Positions 17,592 through 27,456 of a stretch of 64,000 bases of DNA are shown here, piece after piece. Under the pieces are notes generated by a model. That model was not told where the DNA came from. It ran no database searches and worked only from the letters and a program-made list of their open reading frames with translations. Each line of letters begins with the position of its first letter. Position 1 is the first letter of the stretch. This DNA is from Shewanella acanthi (GTDB taxonomy: Bacteria; Pseudomonadota; Gammaproteobacteria; Enterobacterales; Shewanellaceae): NCBI RefSeq assembly GCF_019457475.1, contig NZ_CP080413.1, positions 868,001-932,000 of the forward strand, given 5' to 3'. The position numbers and the translations under genes were made by a program.

Positions 17592-18926
17592 ATGATTACA
17601 ATTAAGAAAGGATTGGAACTGCCTATAGCAGGCGGACCAGAGCAAGTTATCCATAATGGCTCAGCCATTAAACATGTAGCTACTTTGGGTGAAGAGTATA
17701 TTGGCTTACGTCCAACGATGAAGATCAAAGTGGGCGACAAAGTTCAAAAAGGTCAGGTGATTTTCGAAGATAAGAAAAATCCTGGCGTGAAATATACGGC
17801 TTTAGCCAGTGGTACTATTTTAGAGATCAACCGGGGCGCCCAGCGCGTGCTGCAGTCTGTTGTTATTCAAGTAGAAGGTAACGAAAGTGTTTCCTTTGCT
17901 AAGTTTGACGTGCCTGCACTCGATACGCTTGATGCGCAAGTAGTCCGTGACAACCTGATTGAATCAGGTCTGTGGACCGCATTGCGTACTCGTCCTTTTA
18001 GTAAAGTGCCAGCAGTAGATTCTTCTGCCGCGGGTATTTTTGTAACTGCGATTGATACGCAACCTCATGCCGCTGATCCTGTTGTAGTGATCCGTGAGCA
18101 TAAAGAAGATTTTGCTAACGGTCTTAAGGTCTTAGCAAGACTTACCGAAGGTAAAGTTTACCTTTGTAAAGCTCCAGGCGCTGATATTCCAGCCGCAAAC
18201 GCCCAAGTTGAAGAATTTGCCGGTGTTCACCCTGCGGGTCTTGTTGGTACTCATATCCATTTTGTCCTTCCAGCTTCTGCAAAACGTACCGTTTGGCACG
18301 TAGGTTACCAAGACGTAATAGCAATTGGTCAGCTATTTACTACCGGTGAACTGAACGTTGAACGTGTCGTTGCGATTGCTGGTCCTAAAGCGGCTAAGCC
18401 ACGTCTGGTTCGTACCGTTCTCGGTGCAAGCATGACTGAATTAACTGCAGGTGAAACCCAACCTGGTAATGTACGTGTAATTTCAGGCTCTGTTCTGAAC
18501 GGCCGTACTGCAGCGGGTCCTCAAGGATATTTAGGTCGCTACCATGCACAGGTGAGTCTGTTAGAAGAAGGCACTGAAAAAGAACTCTTTGGTTGGGTAT
18601 TACCTGGCTCAAACAAATTCTCTATCACCCGTGCATTCCTCGGCCACTTAAGCCCATCTCGTCTATTCAGTATGACAACGAGTACCGGTGGTTCTGACCG
18701 CGCGATGGTGCCAATTGGCAACTACGAGCGTGTGATGCCTCTGGATATTCTTCCTACTATGTTGCTGCGTGACCTGATCTCTGGCGACTATGACGGTGCA
18801 GCTACTCTTGGTGCGCTTGAGTTAGATGAAGAAGATCTCGCACTGTGTACGTTCGTATGTCCAGGCAAATATGACTACGGTTCATATCTGCGTGACTGTT
18901 TAGATACGATCGAGAGGGAAGGCTAA
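17592..18926 (+). CDS. nqrA: Na+-translocating NADH:quinone reductase subunit A
   Basis: Cytoplasmic-side subunit of the six-subunit sodium pump that oxidises NADH, reduces ubiquinone and exports Na+. The 444-residue protein begins [16 protein letters not shown], the conserved N-terminus, so the ATG at 17592 is correct and the upstream extension is leader. NqrA interacts with quinone and lacks a covalently bound cofactor. It contains the family segments [18 protein letters not shown] (biotinyl/lipoyl-like fold) and [10 protein letters not shown] near the C-terminus. Its stop overlaps the nqrB start by one base. First gene of nqrABCDEF. Confidence 0.98.
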   Translation: MITIKKGLELPIAGGPEQVIHNGSAIKHVATLGEEYIGLRPTMKIKVGDKVQKGQVIFEDKKNPGVKYTALASGTILEINRGAQRVLQSVVIQVEGNESVSFAKFDVPALDTLDAQVVRDNLIESGLWTALRTRPFSKVPAVDSSAAGIFVTAIDTQPHAADPVVVIREHKEDFANGLKVLARLTEGKVYLCKAPGADIPAANAQVEEFAGVHPAGLVGTHIHFVLPASAKRTVWHVGYQDVIAIGQLFTTGELNVERVVAIAGPKAAKPRLVRTVLGASMTELTAGETQPGNVRVISGSVLNGRTAAGPQGYLGRYHAQVSLLEEGTEKELFGWVLPGSNKFSITRAFLGHLSPSRLFSMTTSTGGSDRAMVPIGNYERVMPLDILPTMLLRDLISGDYDGAATLGALELDEEDLALCTFVCPGKYDYGSYLRDCLDTIEREG

Positions 18927-20125
18927 TGAGCTTGAAAGATTTTTTCGAACGTATTGAACCCGACTTTGAGAAAGGCGGTAAATACGAGAAATTTTATGCC
19001 CTGTTTGAAGCGGCATACACCATTTTTTATACGCCAGGCAAAGTGAACAAAGGTAAAACCCATGTTCGCGACAATATCGACCTGAAGCGTATGATGATCA
19101 CTGTTTGGGCCTGTGCGTTCCCTGCGATGTTCGTGGGTATGTACAACGTCGGTCTGCAAGCCCAAGTCGCGTTAGCTGCGGGTTTTGCAACGCCTGACGT
19201 ATGGCAAGTAAGCCTATTTGGTCTGTTTGGAACTGAGCTGAGCGCAAGCTCTGGCTGGCCAACACTGATGTGGTACGGCGCCTGTTTCTTCCTACCTATT
19301 TACGCGGTAACGTTTGCTATCGGTGGTATTTGGGAAGTGCTGTTCGCGGCTGTACGTGGTCACGAAGTCAACGAAGGTTTCTTCGTTACCTCTATCCTGT
19401 TCGCTCTGACGCTACCTGCAACTATTCCATTATGGATGGTGGCCTTAGGTATCACCTTCGGTGTGGTAGTGGCTAAAGAAGTGTTTGGTGGTACGGGTCG
19501 TAACTTCTTAAACCCTGCATTAGCGGGTCGTGCGTTCCTGTTCTTCGCTTACCCACTGAACATGTCTGGTGACACTTCTTGGGTGGTAGCTGACGGTTAC
19601 TCAGGCGCAACTGCACTAAGCCAAGCGGCGGCTGGTACCTTAGACTATGCATTTAACCAAAACTGGTGGGATGCGTTCTTCGGATTCATCCCTGGTTCTG
19701 TTGGTGAAGTTTCTACCTTAGCAATTCTGTTAGGTGGCTTGGTCATCATCTACACCCGTATCGCTTCATGGCGCATAGTAGGTGGTGTGATGGTGGGTAT
19801 GTTTGCCATCTCAACTCTGCTAAACGTTATCGGTAGCGACACCAACCCAATGTTTGCAATGCCTTGGTACTGGCACTTAGTGTTAGGTGGCTTTGCATTT
19901 GGCATGATGTTTATGGCGACTGACCCTGTGTCTGCGTCATTCACAAACCAAGCTAAATGGGCCTACGGTATCTTGATTGGTGCAATGGCTGTGTTTATCC
20001 GTGTGATCAACCCTGCATTCCCAGAAGGCATGATGTTAGCAATTCTGTTTGCTAACCTGTTCGCGCCATTGTTCGACCACTTCGTGGTTCAGGCAAATAT
20101 CAAGCGGAGGATTGCTCGTGGCTAG
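18926..20125 (+). CDS. nqrB: Na+-NQR subunit B
   Basis: Largest membrane subunit (399 residues, about ten TM helices), carrying riboflavin and a covalent FMN and forming the main sodium path. The flavinylation motif DGYSGATAL gives Thr229 as the FMN site, the equivalent of Thr236 in Vibrio cholerae. ApbE, encoded downstream, makes this bond. Translation is coupled to nqrA by a TAATG overlap, and its own last codons overlap the nqrC start. Confidence 0.98.
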   Translation: MSLKDFFERIEPDFEKGGKYEKFYALFEAAYTIFYTPGKVNKGKTHVRDNIDLKRMMITVWACAFPAMFVGMYNVGLQAQVALAAGFATPDVWQVSLFGLFGTELSASSGWPTLMWYGACFFLPIYAVTFAIGGIWEVLFAAVRGHEVNEGFFVTSILFALTLPATIPLWMVALGITFGVVVAKEVFGGTGRNFLNPALAGRAFLFFAYPLNMSGDTSWVVADGYSGATALSQAAAGTLDYAFNQNWWDAFFGFIPGSVGEVSTLAILLGGLVIIYTRIASWRIVGGVMVGMFAISTLLNVIGSDTNPMFAMPWYWHLVLGGFAFGMMFMATDPVSASFTNQAKWAYGILIGAMAVFIRVINPAFPEGMMLAILFANLFAPLFDHFVVQANIKRRIARG

Positions 20126-20903
20126 CAATAAGGATTCGTTCGGAAGAACGTTATTTATCGTCGTCGGCCTGTGTCTGATCTGTGCGATATTTGTATCTAC
20201 TGCAGCGGTGTTACTGCGCCCAACTCAAGCGGAAAACAAACTGCTTGATAAGCAAAAGTACATCCTTGAAGCAGCGGGTTTAATCGATACTAAAGCCGGT
20301 AAAGTTTCTAAAACGCAAATCTTAGAAACCTATGGCAAGCACATCGAAGCCAAACTGGTTAACTTAAAGTCTGGTGATTGGGTTGAAGGTGACGCAAATA
20401 CTTTCGATCAACGCAAAGCGTCTCGCGATCTAAAGGCTTCATTTGTACCTGAAAACGATATCGCTTCAGTTAAGCGTGTTGCTGAAGATGCTGTGGTTTA
20501 CCTCGTTCGTGACGACCAAGGTAAATTAACGAGCGTGATTCTGCCAGTTCACGGTTATGGCCTGTGGTCAACCATGTACGCTTTCCTCGCGTTAGATGCT
20601 GACTTAAACACCATCCAGAGCTTAGTTTACTACGAGCAAGGTGAAACCCCTGGCTTAGGTGGCGAAGTACAAAACCCGCAGTGGAAAGCCAAGTGGCAAG
20701 GTAAGAAGTTATTCGATGAGCAAGGTAACATTGCTATTAGCGTAACTAAAAACCCTGCAGTGGCGAGCACTGAATTCGGTGTTGATGCACTGTCAGGTGC
20801 GACGCTGACCAGTAACGGTGTTCAACACTCTCTGACATTCTGGTTAGGTAAAGAAGGTTTTGCGAGTTTCATTGAAAAAGCACGCAATGGAGGTCTCAGC
20901 TAA
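20118..20903 (+). CDS. nqrC: Na+-NQR subunit C
   Basis: Periplasmic subunit anchored by one N-terminal helix (about residues 12-32) and carrying covalent FMN. In this 261-residue protein the motif [11 protein letters not shown] places the flavinylated Thr at residue 229. The start is a GTG at 20118 inside the end of nqrB (8-nt overlap), preceded by GGAGG; this gives [12 protein letters not shown], the expected beginning, and rejects the longer reading from 20049. It shares the FMN_bind fold with the unrelated operon protein at 6703. Confidence 0.97.
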   Translation: MASNKDSFGRTLFIVVGLCLICAIFVSTAAVLLRPTQAENKLLDKQKYILEAAGLIDTKAGKVSKTQILETYGKHIEAKLVNLKSGDWVEGDANTFDQRKASRDLKASFVPENDIASVKRVAEDAVVYLVRDDQGKLTSVILPVHGYGLWSTMYAFLALDADLNTIQSLVYYEQGETPGLGGEVQNPQWKAKWQGKKLFDEQGNIAISVTKNPAVASTEFGVDALSGATLTSNGVQHSLTFWLGKEGFASFIEKARNGGLS

Positions 20904-21535
20904 TGTCTGACTCTAAAGGACTGAAACAGGTTCTGACTGGACCTATCATCAACAACAACCCAATTGCCCTGCAAATCCTTGGTGTTTGTAGTGCGCTGGC
21001 GGTAACGAGCAAGCTCGAAACTGCACTGGTAATGACGTTGGCGTTAACTGCGGTAACAGCGTTTTCTAACCTGTTTATCTCAATGATCCGTAACCACATT
21101 CCTAGCAGTGTGCGTATTATCGTGCAGATGACCATTATTGCTTCTTTGGTAATCGTGGTTGACCAATTCCTGCAGGCTTATGCTTATCAGATCTCTAAGC
21201 AGCTATCGGTTTTCGTTGGCCTTATCATTACGAACTGTATCGTAATGGGTCGCGCTGAAGCCTATGCGATGAAAACACCACCAATGATGAGCTTCATGGA
21301 TGGTATCGGTAACGGTTTAGGTTACGGTGCAATTCTGCTATCTGTTGGTTTTGTTCGTGAACTGTTTGGTAACGGCTCACTGTTCGGTGTTGAGATTCTG
21401 CACAAGATCTCTGACGGTGGTTGGTATCAACCAAACGGTCTGCTATTACTGCCGCCAAGTGCGTTCTTCCTGATTGGTATCCTGATCTGGATTATTCGTA
21501 CCTATAAGCCAGAGCAAGTTGAAGCAAAAGGGTAA
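20903..21535 (+). CDS. nqrD: Na+-NQR subunit D
   Basis: A 210-residue polytopic membrane subunit, structurally paired with NqrE. Cys29 and Cys112 are present at the positions that, with two NqrE cysteines, hold the intramembrane 2Fe-2S cluster in V. cholerae NQR. About six TM helices. One-base overlap with nqrC and a 5-nt gap to nqrE indicate tight co-translation. Confidence 0.97.
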   Translation: MSDSKGLKQVLTGPIINNNPIALQILGVCSALAVTSKLETALVMTLALTAVTAFSNLFISMIRNHIPSSVRIIVQMTIIASLVIVVDQFLQAYAYQISKQLSVFVGLIITNCIVMGRAEAYAMKTPPMMSFMDGIGNGLGYGAILLSVGFVRELFGNGSLFGVEILHKISDGGWYQPNGLLLLPPSAFFLIGILIWIIRTYKPEQVEAKG

Positions 21536-21540
21536 GTGCG

Positions 21541-22149
21541 ATGGAACATTATATTAGCCTGTTAATTCGCTCTGTTTTCATTGAAAACATGGCACTGGCC
21601 TTCTTCCTTGGTATGTGTACTTTCTTAGCTGTGTCGAAGAAAGTGACCACGGCAATGGGCCTCGGGGTTGCAGTAATTGTCGTGTTGACTATCTCTGTTC
21701 CTGCTAACCAAGTTATTTACCAAGGGCTGTTAGCGCCTGGTGCGCTGGCTTGGGCTGGTGCGGCTGAAGCTGATTTAAGCTTCTTAAAATTCATTACCTT
21801 TATCGGTGTGATTGCAGCTTTAGTTCAAATTCTGGAAATGGCACTGGATAAGTACTTTCCGCCTTTGTACAACGCGTTAGGTATCTTCTTACCTCTGATC
21901 ACTGTGAACTGTGCGATTTTCGGTGCAGTGTCATTCATGGTTGAGCGTGACTATAAGCTGGGCGAAAGTGTGGTATTCGGTTTTGGCTCTGGTTTGGGCT
22001 GGGCATTAGCTATCGTATTGATGGCCGGTATCCGTGAGAAGCTGAAGTATGCCGACGTGCCTAATGGTCTGCGTGGTTTAGGTATTACCTTTATCAGCGC
22101 TGGTTTAATGGCCTTAGGTTTCATGTCGTTTTCTGGTGTGTCTCTGTAA
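21541..22149 (+). CDS. nqrE: Na+-NQR subunit E
   Basis: A 202-residue six-helix membrane subunit homologous to NqrD in inverted topology. Cys26 (LGMCTFLA) and Cys124 (TVNCAIFG) are the cluster ligands expected from the NQR structure. The gene follows nqrD by 5 nt and precedes nqrF by 46 nt. Confidence 0.97.
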   Translation: MEHYISLLIRSVFIENMALAFFLGMCTFLAVSKKVTTAMGLGVAVIVVLTISVPANQVIYQGLLAPGALAWAGAAEADLSFLKFITFIGVIAALVQILEMALDKYFPPLYNALGIFLPLITVNCAIFGAVSFMVERDYKLGESVVFGFGSGLGWALAIVLMAGIREKLKYADVPNGLRGLGITFISAGLMALGFMSFSGVSL

Positions 22150-22195
22150 GAGACACCAAACGGCTTCTTGATTTGGACCTTCTAAGGATAAGTTA

Positions 22196-23452
22196 ATGGA
22201 TATTCTTGGTATTTTTAAATCTACTCCGCTTGAGGTTTACCTCGGTGTGAGTATGTTTACTGCTATCGTACTTATCTTAGTTTTAGTGATTCTGTTCGCT
22301 AAATCTAAGCTAGTATCAAGCGGTGACATCACGATCGGCATCAATGACGATCCTGAAAAAGCGATTACAACCGGTGCCGGTGGCAAGCTGTTAGGCGCGT
22401 TAGCGAACAACGGTATCTTCGTATCAAGCGCCTGTGGTGGCGGTGGTTCTTGTGGCCAGTGTCGCGTAGTGGTGAAGTCTGGTGGCGGTGATATTCTGCC
22501 GACCGAACTCGATCACATCAGCAAAGGTGACGCCCGTAAAGGTTGTCGTCTGTCTTGCCAGGTGAACGTTAAGAACGACATGGAAATCGAGCTTGACGAA
22601 GAAATCTTTGGTATTAAGAAGTGGGAATGTACTGTTATCTCTAACGATAACAAAGCAACCTTCATTAAAGAGCTGAAGCTGCAAATTCCTGATGGTGAGT
22701 CTGTTCCGTTCCGTGCGGGTGGTTACATCCAGATCGAAGCGCCAGCACACCATGTTAAATATGCTGATTTCGATGTACCGGCAAAATACCGTGGCGATTG
22801 GGAACACTTCGGTTTCTTCAACTTAGAATCTAAGGTTGATGAAGAAACAATCCGTGCATACTCAATGGCTAACTACCCAGAAGAGTTTGGCATCATCATG
22901 CTAAACGTACGTATCGCTACGCCACCTCCACGTAACTTGAGCTTACCATGCGGTAAGATGTCATCTTACATTTGGAGCCTTAAGGCCGGTGATAAAGTGA
23001 CTATTTCTGGACCATTCGGTGAATTCTTTGCGAAGGATACCGATGCAGAAATGGTATTCATCGGTGGTGGTGCGGGTATGGCACCAATGCGTTCACACAT
23101 TTTTGACCAACTGAAGCGTCTTAAGTCTAAGCGTAAGATGAGCTTCTGGTACGGTGCGCGTTCTAAACGTGAAATGTTCTACGTAGAAGACTTTGACGGC
23201 CTAGCGGCTGAAAACGATAACTTCGTATGGCACGTGGCGCTGTCAGATCCTCAACCGGAGGATAACTGGGAAGGTTACACAGGTTTCATTCACAACGTGT
23301 TATATGAAAACTACCTGAGAGACCACGAAGCCCCAGAAGATTGTGAGTTCTACATGTGTGGACCTCCAATGATGAACGCGGCCGTAATCGGTATGTTAAA
23401 GAATCTTGGTGTAGAAGACGAAAACATCCTTCTGGATGACTTCGGCGGCTAA
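22196..23452 (+). CDS. nqrF: Na+-NQR subunit F (NADH-oxidising diaphorase)
   Basis: Entry point of electrons: one N-terminal TM helix (about residues 10-33), a 2Fe-2S ferredoxin domain with the cysteines of [10 protein letters not shown] and CRLSC, then FAD- and NADH-binding domains of the ferredoxin-reductase type. The RAYSMANYP motif binds FAD, and [12 protein letters not shown] and the C-terminal [10 protein letters not shown] bind the nucleotide. 418 residues. A strong hairpin with a T run follows and separates it from the maturation genes. Confidence 0.98.
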   Translation: MDILGIFKSTPLEVYLGVSMFTAIVLILVLVILFAKSKLVSSGDITIGINDDPEKAITTGAGGKLLGALANNGIFVSSACGGGGSCGQCRVVVKSGGGDILPTELDHISKGDARKGCRLSCQVNVKNDMEIELDEEIFGIKKWECTVISNDNKATFIKELKLQIPDGESVPFRAGGYIQIEAPAHHVKYADFDVPAKYRGDWEHFGFFNLESKVDEETIRAYSMANYPEEFGIIMLNVRIATPPPRNLSLPCGKMSSYIWSLKAGDKVTISGPFGEFFAKDTDAEMVFIGGGAGMAPMRSHIFDQLKRLKSKRKMSFWYGARSKREMFYVEDFDGLAAENDNFVWHVALSDPQPEDNWEGYTGFIHNVLYENYLRDHEAPEDCEFYMCGPPMMNAAVIGMLKNLGVEDENILLDDFGG

Positions 23453-23475
23453 TTAAGTTAGACCAAGAAACGAAG

Positions 23476-23514
23476 AGTTGCAGATGTGGAGTAACGCTCT
23501 CATCTGCAACTTTT
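23476..23514 (+). terminator. Intrinsic terminator/attenuator between nqrF and apbE
   Basis: A 10- to 11-bp stem (GTTGCAGATG and complement) with a further GAG/CTC pairing inside is followed by TTTT. The T run is short, so partial read-through into apbE-nqrM is likely. Confidence 0.75.
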
Positions 23515-23548
23515 GCATTATAGAGCCCCAAAAGAGTTGTTAGTCACT

Positions 23549-24622
23549 ATGTTTAAGACCCTAGCGTTAAAAACTCCAGTGTTAAACACTTCAGCGTTAA
23601 AGCACTTATCTCTCAAGAATTCTATTAGTTGGCTGCTAGTTGCTGGCCTTGCTTTTGTTATGGCGGGCTGTGCGAAAAAGGATGAGGTAATCTCTCTTTC
23701 GGGCAGCACTATGGGTACAACCTACCATATTAAAGTGGTTCCTAGCGAACATATGCCAACAGCCCAGTTGCTGCAGGCTGAAATTGACTTGGCCCTAGAG
23801 CAGGTCAACAACCAGATGTCGACCTATCGTCCCGACTCTGAGTTATCGCGCTTCAACCAACTCCCCCTTGAGCAGAGCGTTGAAGTTTCTTCCGATACAA
23901 TCAAAGTGGTGAAAGAGGGCATGCGTTTATTCGAGGTGAGCGATAAAGCCTTAGATATCACCCTAGGACCATTAGTGAATTTATGGGGCTTTGGCCCAGA
24001 TAAGCGTCCTACTAAGGTGCCTACTCAGGCACAAATTGATGCGGCAAAAGCCAAAACCGGTATCCATGAGCTGTCTATCGACGGCAATCGTTTAAGTAAA
24101 CACAATGCTTACCTCTATGTGGATTTATCGTCGATTGCCAAGGGCTTTGGCGTCGATAAAGTGGCGTCGATTTTAGACAAGTATCACTCAACGGGTTATC
24201 TGGTTGAAATTGGCGGTGAGCTTAGCGTTAAGGGCACTAAGGCCGATGGCAGTGCCTGGAAAGTCGCAATTGAGAAGCCAACGGATGAAGGTATGGCGGT
24301 GCAGCAGGTGATTGAACCTGGCACTATGGCGATGGCGACTTCAGGTGATTATCGCAATTACTATGAGGAAGAAGGCCAACGTTTTACGCATATTATTGAT
24401 CCACGCACTGGTTTACCTATCAATCATAAGTTAGCATCTGTTACCGTCTTGCATAAAGACTGTATGACCGCCGACGGCTTTGCGACCGCAATGATGGTAT
24501 TAGGTACCGAGGCATCATTGGAACTTGCCAAGAAAGAGCACTTGGCGATAATGCTAATCGAAAAGCAGGGCGAAGGTTTTAAGGTATACTACAGCGAAGC
24601 CTTTAAGCCTTTCATTAAGTAG
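23549..24622 (+). CDS. apbE: FAD:protein FMN transferase ApbE (lipoprotein)
   Basis: Attaches FMN to threonines of NqrB and NqrC in the periplasm. It carries a lipobox VMAGC (Cys41) after an unusually long N-terminal region rich in Leu, Lys and Thr, then the full ApbE core: GSTMGTTYHI, SSIAKGFGVDKVA, EIGGELSVKG, ATSGDYRNYYEEEG, HIIDPRTGLPI and the C-terminal metal motif TADGFATAMMVLG. The ATG at 23549 is chosen because it is the first ATG. The long n-region leaves the start slightly uncertain, and the ribosome site is weak. It sits 11 nt before nqrM. It differs from the ApbE-like protein at 7251, which has no export signal. Confidence 0.96.
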   Translation: MFKTLALKTPVLNTSALKHLSLKNSISWLLVAGLAFVMAGCAKKDEVISLSGSTMGTTYHIKVVPSEHMPTAQLLQAEIDLALEQVNNQMSTYRPDSELSRFNQLPLEQSVEVSSDTIKVVKEGMRLFEVSDKALDITLGPLVNLWGFGPDKRPTKVPTQAQIDAAKAKTGIHELSIDGNRLSKHNAYLYVDLSSIAKGFGVDKVASILDKYHSTGYLVEIGGELSVKGTKADGSAWKVAIEKPTDEGMAVQQVIEPGTMAMATSGDYRNYYEEEGQRFTHIIDPRTGLPINHKLASVTVLHKDCMTADGFATAMMVLGTEASLELAKKEHLAIMLIEKQGEGFKVYYSEAFKPFIK

Positions 24623-24633
24623 TTGGAGTTAAC

Positions 24634-24858
24634 ATGAGCACTTTTATCGCGGCATTTGTGATTTTATTATTGTTCTTTTTGCTTATGTCCATAGGTTATA
24701 TCATCAAGCGTAAGGCCGTTGAAGGGAGCTGTGGCGGTTTAGGTGTGTTAGGGATTGAGAAAGCATGCGATTGCGATGATCCCTGTGACAAGCGTAAACG
24801 TCGTATGGCAGCTGAAGAAGCTCGCCGTGAGAAACTGACGAAAGACCGCATTATCTAA
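24634..24858 (+). CDS. nqrM: Na+-NQR maturation protein NqrM (DUF539)
   Basis: A 74-residue protein with one N-terminal TM helix (about residues 4-24) and four conserved cysteines, Cys33, Cys45, Cys47 and Cys51 (GSCGG, ACDCDDPC), followed by a highly charged tail. NqrM is required to assemble the NQR complex, probably by delivering iron to the NqrD/E cluster. Its position immediately after nqrF-apbE is the usual one. A strong terminator follows. Confidence 0.95.
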   Translation: MSTFIAAFVILLLFFLLMSIGYIIKRKAVEGSCGGLGVLGIEKACDCDDPCDKRKRRMAAEEARREKLTKDRII

Positions 24859-24870
24859 TCACTCTTTTGA

Positions 24871-24900
24871 AAAATAGCCTCCCTTTGGAGGCTATTTTTT
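24871..24900 (+). terminator. Terminator after the nqr operon
   Basis: A 12-bp stem (AAAATAGCCTCC and complement) with a CTTT loop (one C may pair) leads into a T run. Confidence 0.9.
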
Positions 24901-24961
24901 GCTTCCCATTGTTAAATTCTCCTCCTTAATCATCAATAACTGCCAAATATTCCTCGGCTTA

Positions 24962-25016
24962 TGGCGAATGATAATGTACGCAAACCTAAGCGAAAATGAG
25001 AATGGTTTTTATCATT
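24962..25016 (+). promoter_or_regulatory. Fur-like half-sites upstream of the bacterioferritin genes
   Basis: AATGATAATG at 24967-24976 is a clean Fur half-site, and GAGAATGG...TTATCATT at 24998-25016 matches the 19-bp consensus at about 12 positions. Neither is a full box, but two neighbouring partial sites before ferritin genes are suggestive. Confidence 0.35.
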
Positions 25017-25063
25017 AACTAGATGAAATTATTTAGAAATTTGAGAAAGCGTTAAGTCTGTAC

Positions 25064-25099
25064 TAGGCTGAAATTTGACATAGATCAAATTTCAGCCTA
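25064..25099 (+). promoter_or_regulatory. 36-bp perfect dyad with FNR/CRP-like core before the bfr pair
   Basis: Two 15-bp arms (TAGGCTGAAATTTGA and exact complement) flank a 6-nt spacer, ending 15 bases before the first bfr start codon. The centre reads TTGAC-ATAG-ATCAA, a 9/10 match to the FNR consensus TTGAT-N4-ATCAA. The element could be an operator for an FNR/CRP-family regulator such as EtrA, or an mRNA hairpin just upstream of the AGGA ribosome site (25102-25106). Confidence 0.7.
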
Positions 25100-25114
25100 T
25101 CAAGGACGCAAGTT

Positions 25115-25588
25115 ATGAAAGGTCATCCAAAAGTGGTGGGGCAATTAAATCGGGTACTTACCTGTGAATTGACCGCTATTAACCAATATTTCCTCCACGC
25201 TCGAATGTTTAAACATTGGGCGCTGGAAAAGCTTAATCATGCCGAATACAAAAAATCCATTCAGGATATGAAGCATGCCGATAAACTTATCGAGCGGATA
25301 TTATTTCTAGAGGGCTTACCCAATCTTCAGCAACTCGAAAAATTGCGCATTGGTGAGCATTGTGAAGAAATGTTCGATTGTGATATCGCGATAGTTCAAG
25401 AAGAACTCTCGTTACTGCGTAACGCCATCACAATATGTGAGGTCGAGCAAGACTATGTCAGCCGCGATCTACTCGAGGATTTACTTGAGGATGAAGAAGA
25501 ACACTTAGATTGGCTCGAAGCACAGCTTGAGTTAATCGGCTTAACTGGCATCCAAAACTACCTTCAATCCCAAATGAGCGAGTCATAG
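25115..25588 (+). CDS. bfr: Bacterioferritin subunit, haem-binding type with incomplete ferroxidase site
   Basis: Iron-storage subunit of the 24-mer bacterioferritin, 157 residues, four-helix bundle, highly similar to E. coli Bfr. Met52, the axial haem ligand, is present. At the di-iron centre Glu18, His54, Glu127 and His130 are kept, but Glu51 is Asp and Glu94 is Val, so catalytic iron oxidation by this subunit is doubtful. It is paired with the following gene, which has the reciprocal set of residues. Such two-subunit bacterioferritins are known from Neisseria and Pseudomonas. Co-transcribed with the next gene (10-nt gap). Confidence 0.95.
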   Translation: MKGHPKVVGQLNRVLTCELTAINQYFLHARMFKHWALEKLNHAEYKKSIQDMKHADKLIERILFLEGLPNLQQLEKLRIGEHCEEMFDCDIAIVQEELSLLRNAITICEVEQDYVSRDLLEDLLEDEEEHLDWLEAQLELIGLTGIQNYLQSQMSES

Positions 25589-25598
25589 GAGCTGCGTT

Positions 25599-26066
25599 AT
25601 GAAAGGCGATAAAGACGTTATCGATGCACTGAATCAGCTCCTGACAGGGGAGCTATCGGCGATGGATCAATATTTTGTCCATGCCCATATGTACGAAGAT
25701 TGGGGACTAAATGAGCTATACGAGCGCATTGCCCACGAATCAGACGATGAAAAACAACATGCTGCTAAGCTAGTACAACGCATTTTATTCCTCGAAGGCA
25801 CGCCCAATGTCGCCGCCCGTGAGCCGCTGAATATTGGTTCAAACGTCGAGGAGATGCTGCGTAATGACCTGAATTACGAGTACAAAGTTGCGGACGCACT
25901 GCGTAAGGTGATTGCACTTTGCGAGCAGAAAAAGGATTACCAGACACGGGAAATCCTTGAAGTATTACTCGATGATACCGAATCGGATCATATGTACTGG
26001 CTCGAGAAGCAACTTGGACTTATCTCGAAAATCGGTTTGCCTAACTATCTGCAATCTAAGATGTAA
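25599..26066 (+). CDS. bfr: Bacterioferritin subunit with ferroxidase centre, no haem ligand
   Basis: Second Bfr subunit, 155 residues. Ferroxidase residues Glu18, Glu51, His54 and Glu94 are present, together with a Glu and His in DDTESDH near residues 128-131. The haem ligand position 52 is Lys rather than Met, so it should not bind haem. It therefore complements the upstream subunit: one brings haem, the other oxidises iron, and a mixed shell can do both. It has its own AGGAG ribosome site. A terminator follows. Confidence 0.95.
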   Translation: MKGDKDVIDALNQLLTGELSAMDQYFVHAHMYEDWGLNELYERIAHESDDEKQHAAKLVQRILFLEGTPNVAAREPLNIGSNVEEMLRNDLNYEYKVADALRKVIALCEQKKDYQTREILEVLLDDTESDHMYWLEKQLGLISKIGLPNYLQSKM

Positions 26067-26117
26067 CTATTAGCAATGAAAAAATAACGATAAGTCTGAG
26101 TATTGTATCCAGATCTT

Positions 26118-26140
26118 AAGCCAGCATTTGCTGGCTTTTT
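26118..26140 (+). terminator. Terminator after the bfr pair
   Basis: An 8-bp stem (AAGCCAGC and complement) with an ATTT loop and a T run. Confidence 0.85.
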
Positions 26141-26215
26141 ACTGCCTTTTTGCTGGTTTCACAGCAAGCGATCCCAAGCGTGTCTTCGATCGCAATTTTC
26201 AAGGTGTTACTTGAT

Positions 26216-26235
26216 TACTGTTTTTATATACAGTA
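26216..26235 (+). promoter_or_regulatory. LexA (SOS) box of dinB
   Basis: TACTG-N10-CAGTA with an AT-only spacer; the CTG-N10-CAG core is exact. It lies 22 bp before the GTG start of dinB. Confidence 0.9.
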
Positions 26236-26257
26236 TTTTATTGCTGGGGGTATTCAA

Positions 26258-27337
26258 GTGCGTAAAATCATTCACATCGATATGGACTGCTACTTTGCTG
26301 CGGTGGAAATGCGGGACTTTCCCGAATACCGCGGTAAACCCCTTGCCGTGGGTGGCAGCCTGGAGTGTCGTGGGGTGATCAGCACTTGTAATTATGAAGC
26401 CCGTAAATTTGGGGTACGCTCCGCCATGGCAACGGCTTATGCACTGAAGTTATGTCCCGATCTTATTTTGGTTCCGGGGCGGATGCAGGTCTATAAAGAT
26501 GTGTCGCAGCAGATCCGCGCTATCTTCGGCCGTTATACCGAACTCATCGAACCCCTATCCTTAGATGAAGCCTATTTAGATGTAAGTGACTGTAAACTCC
26601 ATAAGGGCTCAGCCACTTTGATTGCCGAGGCTATCCGCCGCGATATTGTTAACGAGACAGGTTTAACCGCTTCTGCAGGTATCGCACCGGTGAAGTTTCT
26701 GGCTAAGGTGGCGTCGGATTTAAATAAACCCAACGGCCAATATGTGATTACGCCCTCTGAGTTACCCGAGTTTGTTAAAAGCTTATCGCTTCGCAAAATT
26801 CCAGGGGTGGGAAAAGTGACCGCCGAAAAACTCTCTGCACTGGGCTTAAATACCTGTGGCGATGTGCAAGCCTTCCCGACTCAGCAGCTGATTGCTCGCT
26901 TTGGTAAGTTTGGCAATGTCCTTGCTGAGCGCGCTAAGGGGATCGATGAGCGGGGAATTTCCGTTGGTCGCGAGCGTAAATCAGTGGGGGTTGAAACCAC
27001 CCTTGCCAAGGATATTCATACCCTTGAGCAATGTCAGCAGGTGATGCCGGGGTTATTGCAGGAGTTAGCCCAGCGTTTGAGTCGCAGCGCCAAAGACAGG
27101 CAAATCCATAAGCAAGTCGTAAAGCTTAAGTTCAATGATTTTAAGCAAACGACCATTGAACATCGTAGCGATGAGGTCTCCGTTGTGCTGTTTTACGATT
27201 TGCTCGCTCAAGCAATGGCAAGGCAGGAGGGAAGGGGAATTCGCTTATTAGGGGTTTCAGTGGGACTTGCTGAGGGAAAGCAGAGTAGACAGGTAAAGCT
27301 TGAGGTAAATAGCGCCCAATTGGGATTTTCTTTCTAA
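26258..27337 (+). CDS. dinB: DNA polymerase IV (Y-family translesion polymerase)
   Basis: Error-prone polymerase that bypasses lesions during the SOS response. The 359-residue protein begins [20 protein letters not shown] from a GTG at 26258 with GGGGG upstream; the extension to 26150 runs through the promoter and is rejected. Catalytic acidic residues are in HIDMDCYF (residues 6-8) and [10 protein letters not shown] (near 103). The helix-hairpin-helix [13 protein letters not shown] is near 180, and the C-terminal QLGFSF resembles a beta-clamp-binding motif. A perfect LexA box lies at the promoter. Confidence 0.97.
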   Translation: MRKIIHIDMDCYFAAVEMRDFPEYRGKPLAVGGSLECRGVISTCNYEARKFGVRSAMATAYALKLCPDLILVPGRMQVYKDVSQQIRAIFGRYTELIEPLSLDEAYLDVSDCKLHKGSATLIAEAIRRDIVNETGLTASAGIAPVKFLAKVASDLNKPNGQYVITPSELPEFVKSLSLRKIPGVGKVTAEKLSALGLNTCGDVQAFPTQQLIARFGKFGNVLAERAKGIDERGISVGRERKSVGVETTLAKDIHTLEQCQQVMPGLLQELAQRLSRSAKDRQIHKQVVKLKFNDFKQTTIEHRSDEVSVVLFYDLLAQAMARQEGRGIRLLGVSVGLAEGKQSRQVKLEVNSAQLGFSF

Positions 27338-27390
27338 GATTGTTTTTAAGCTTCTGATACAAAAATAATTCCAATTTTTAGCTAGCTAAA

Positions 27391-27435
27391 TAAAAAGGCC
27401 GCACAAGCGTTAATAGCTTAGTGCGGCCTTTATAC
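27391..27435. terminator. Bidirectional terminator between dinB and pepD
   Basis: An 11-bp stem (AAAGGCCGCAC and complement) with an inner AAGC/GCTT pairing and T-rich ends on both strands. Confidence 0.88.
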
Positions 27436-27456
27436 TCTTCATTAGGCGCTTAGCAC

